Origin: an uncultured Clostridia bacterium
GTDB lineage: Bacteria > Bacillota > Clostridia > Oscillospirales > Acutalibacteraceae
NCBI GenBank assembly: GCA_947585745.1
Contig: CANPXF010000002.1
Coordinates: 62,001-126,000, forward strand
Reading direction: 5' to 3'
Length of the DNA stretch: 64,000 nt
Part shown: piece after piece, positions 62,532 to 64,000 of the stretch
Numbering within the stretch: position 1 is the first letter of the stretch
Layout: each line of letters opens with the position of its first letter
Program-made: the position numbers and the translations under genes
Notes under the pieces: model-generated
Seen by the model: only the letters and a program-made list of their open reading frames with translations
Told to the model about the DNA's origin: nothing
The model's database searches: none

Positions 62532-63351
62532 CGTATACCGCCTTCAGGAAGCGCTGGATAAATCGGACGCCGTTGTGGTAGGCGCTGGCGCAGGCCTGTC
62601 TACCTCGGCGGGATTTACCTATTCGGGCGACCGTTTCCGCCAATATTTTGCAGACTTTGAAAAGAAATACGGCTTTCACGATATGTATTCGGGTGCGTTT
62701 TGCCGTTATGATACGCCGGAAGAGCATTGGGCATATTGGAGCCGGTTTATCACGGTCAACCGCTATATGGATGCGCCAAAGCCCGTCTATGAGCAGGTTT
62801 TTGACCTTGTGCGGAATAAGGACTATTTTATCATCACCACGAACGTGGATCACTGTTTTCAGAAAGCTGGCGTGGATAAAAAGCGGCTTTTCTACACGCA
62901 GGGCGACTATGGGCTATTCCAATGCTCCAGGCCATGCTGTCAAAAGACCTTCGATAATGAGAGCATGATTCGGCAAATGATGGAGCGGCAGAAAGATATG
63001 CGGATTCCGTCCGAACTGCTGCCCGTCTGCCAGCATTGCGGAAAGCCCATGACGATTAATCTGCGCTCCGACGATACCTTTGTGGAGGACGAGGGCTGGC
63101 ACGAGGCGGCAGAGCGGTACAAAAACTTCCTGAGTACACGGAGAAACGGACTGATTCTGTTCCTTGAACTCGGCGTCGGGTACAACACGCCGGTTATTAT
63201 TAAATATCCGTTTTGGCGTATGACTGCACAAAACAAGGCGGCGACCTATGCCTGCATCAACTACGGCGAAGCGGTCTGCCCGACGGAGATTGAAAAGCAG
63301 TCGATTTGCATTGATGCGGATATTGGCAAGGCTCTGGAAGATTTGAGGTAA
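62482..63351 (+). CDS. M-class sirtuin (SirTM-like protein ADP-ribosyltransferase)
   Basis: A 289-residue Sir2-fold protein with GAGAGLSTSAG (34-44), TTNVDHCFQKAG (119-130) and YTQGDYGLFQCS (138-149). The catalytic His of deacetylase sirtuins is replaced by the Gln140 context, as in SirTM enzymes that ADP-ribosylate lipoylated GcvH-L. A zinc-ribbon-like set of cysteines (CSRPCC and CQHCGKP) follows. Start at 62482 has GGAGGTGA upstream. Substrate here is unknown because no GcvH-L or LplA2 gene is in the window. Confidence 0.92.
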   Translation: MFSKMSITKSTVSYSDNVYRLQEALDKSDAVVVGAGAGLSTSAGFTYSGDRFRQYFADFEKKYGFHDMYSGAFCRYDTPEEHWAYWSRFITVNRYMDAPKPVYEQVFDLVRNKDYFIITTNVDHCFQKAGVDKKRLFYTQGDYGLFQCSRPCCQKTFDNESMIRQMMERQKDMRIPSELLPVCQHCGKPMTINLRSDDTFVEDEGWHEAAERYKNFLSTRRNGLILFLELGVGYNTPVIIKYPFWRMTAQNKAATYACINYGEAVCPTEIEKQSICIDADIGKALEDLR

Positions 63352-63355
63352 GGCT

Positions 63356-63931
63356 ATGCACGATATTTGGAACCCGTGGCACGGGTGCGTGAAATGCAGC
63401 GAGGGCTGCCAGCATTGCTATATGTATTTCCTCGACCGTGTTCGTGACCGAAACGGCGCCGATATTTACAAAACAAAATCGGGCTTCACCTATCCCGTTC
63501 AAAGAAACCGAAACGGCTCTTATAAAATCCAAAGTGGGGAGCTGATCCGTGTCTGTATGTCCTCGGATTTCTTTTTGGAGGAAGCGGACGAATGGCGGAG
63601 TGATGCGTGGGAGATGAGGCAACGTAGCGACGTGAAATTCTTTCTTCTGACCAAGCGCCCGCAGCGGGTCAAGAACTGTCTGCCAAAGGACTGGGGCGAC
63701 GGCTGGGAAAACATCATGTTCAACGTCACCTGTGAAAATCAGCGCCGAGCCGATGAGCGTATCCCGATCCTGCTTTCGCTGCCCTTCAAGCACAAGGGAA
63801 TTATGTTTGCGCCGTTTATCGGTGCAGTCAGCATCGAAAAATACCTCGGTGACGGGCAGATCGAACATGTCATCTGCGGCGGCGAAAATTACGACGGCGC
63901 AAGGCAGTATAGTATATTTTCTCTGTATTAG
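63356..63931 (+). pseudogene. DUF5131 (Gp37/Gp68-like) gene, truncated at the C-terminus
   Basis: A 191-residue reading with the family start IWNPWHGCVKCSEGCQHCYMY (shown in part), whose closely spaced cysteines resemble a radical-SAM-type cluster site. It continues with FFLLTKRPQRV and ICGGENYDGAR, where homologues go on for about another 50-60 residues. Here the frame changes to QYSIFSLY and stops, and the following DNA is AT-rich and unlike the gene. The C-terminus has therefore been lost by a junction near 63903. Function is unknown. Confidence 0.75.
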
Positions 63932-64000
63932 TAAATTGAGGGGCGTTTAATCCAAGTTTTTTACACCATTGTTCTGCTCCGTCTGTGAACAGACCAATAT
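63905..64000 (-). other. AT-rich sequence beyond a junction; possible 3' fragment of a minus-strand gene
   Basis: The last about 95 bases differ from the island genes. On the minus strand from 63998 one frame reads GLFTDGAEQWCKKLGLNAP and onward without a stop up to the junction with the DUF5131 gene. This suggests a broken coding region, but I do not recognise it and it is too short to assign. Confidence 0.3.

Overview
The window is chromosomal DNA from a low-GC, endospore-forming Firmicute, most likely a gut Clostridia of the Ruminococcaceae/Oscillospiraceae type. The evidence is Spo0A, SpoIVB and a BofA-like protein, a ribitol-type teichoic-acid cassette, an L20-type leader before infC-rpmI-rplT, and a split purine pathway ending in a PurO-type IMP cyclohydrolase. 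Genes are densely packed, often with TAATG or ATGA overlaps, and no stretch longer than about 300 bases lacks a gene. No rRNA, tRNA, CRISPR array or complete insertion sequence was seen.

Layout. 1-150: 3' part of rpsU (partial). 274-16316 (minus): a long housekeeping run dprA-topA-trmFO-plsX-rnc-radical SAM-smc-ftsY-rdgB-yhbY-yqeK-rsfS-leuS. 16313-18541 (minus): a TrmH-family methyltransferase and infC-rpmI-rplT with promoter and attenuator leader. 18546-22835 (minus): tarI-tarJ-rpe-tagF/tarL-like genes for polyol-phosphate teichoic acid. 23005-24382 (plus): CPBP protease and tadA. 24446-28595 (minus): cca, a small membrane protein and a CtpE-like P-type ATPase. 28747-33289 (plus): spoIVB, spo0A, copA. 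33324-34709 (minus): an ECF sigma factor fused to a membrane/extracellular domain. 34828-41703 (minus): purE-purF-purM-purN-purO-purH(AICARFT)-purD. 41888-44543: SPFH/NfeD pair, DUF4364, bofA, secG. 44660-52994 (minus): topoisomerase IV-like parE/parC pair, uvrB, radC, pyrE, nitroreductase. 53165-58278: an MMPL exporter with a heptad-repeat partner, a small protein and a divergent TetR regulator.

From about 58.4 kb to the right edge the DNA is clearly different: one 60-base line at 60001 has 34 G+C, against 22 of 60 for a backbone line at 20041. This accessory island holds a divergent HxlR-type regulator with a single N-terminal cysteine and then one rightward operon. The operon encodes a 75-residue ACGX-repeat cysteine peptide, a radical SAM/SPASM enzyme, a nitroreductase, an FMN-binding/ferredoxin fusion, a zinc-type macrodomain ADP-ribose hydrolase, an M-class sirtuin (SirTM-like) and a truncated DUF5131 gene. 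The first four look like a peptide-modification (RiPP-like) unit of the ACGX type. The macrodomain/sirtuin pair is the known enzymatic core of a reversible ADP-ribosylation system, here without the usual GcvH-L/LplA2 genes. Their physical coupling in one apparently redox-controlled operon is the most interesting part of the window.

Two genes use non-canonical initiation codons that a standard caller would miss: infC (ATC) and the radical SAM gene after rnc (ATT). Several promoters, terminators, operator-like palindromes and 0A-box-like sites could be read directly and are listed.
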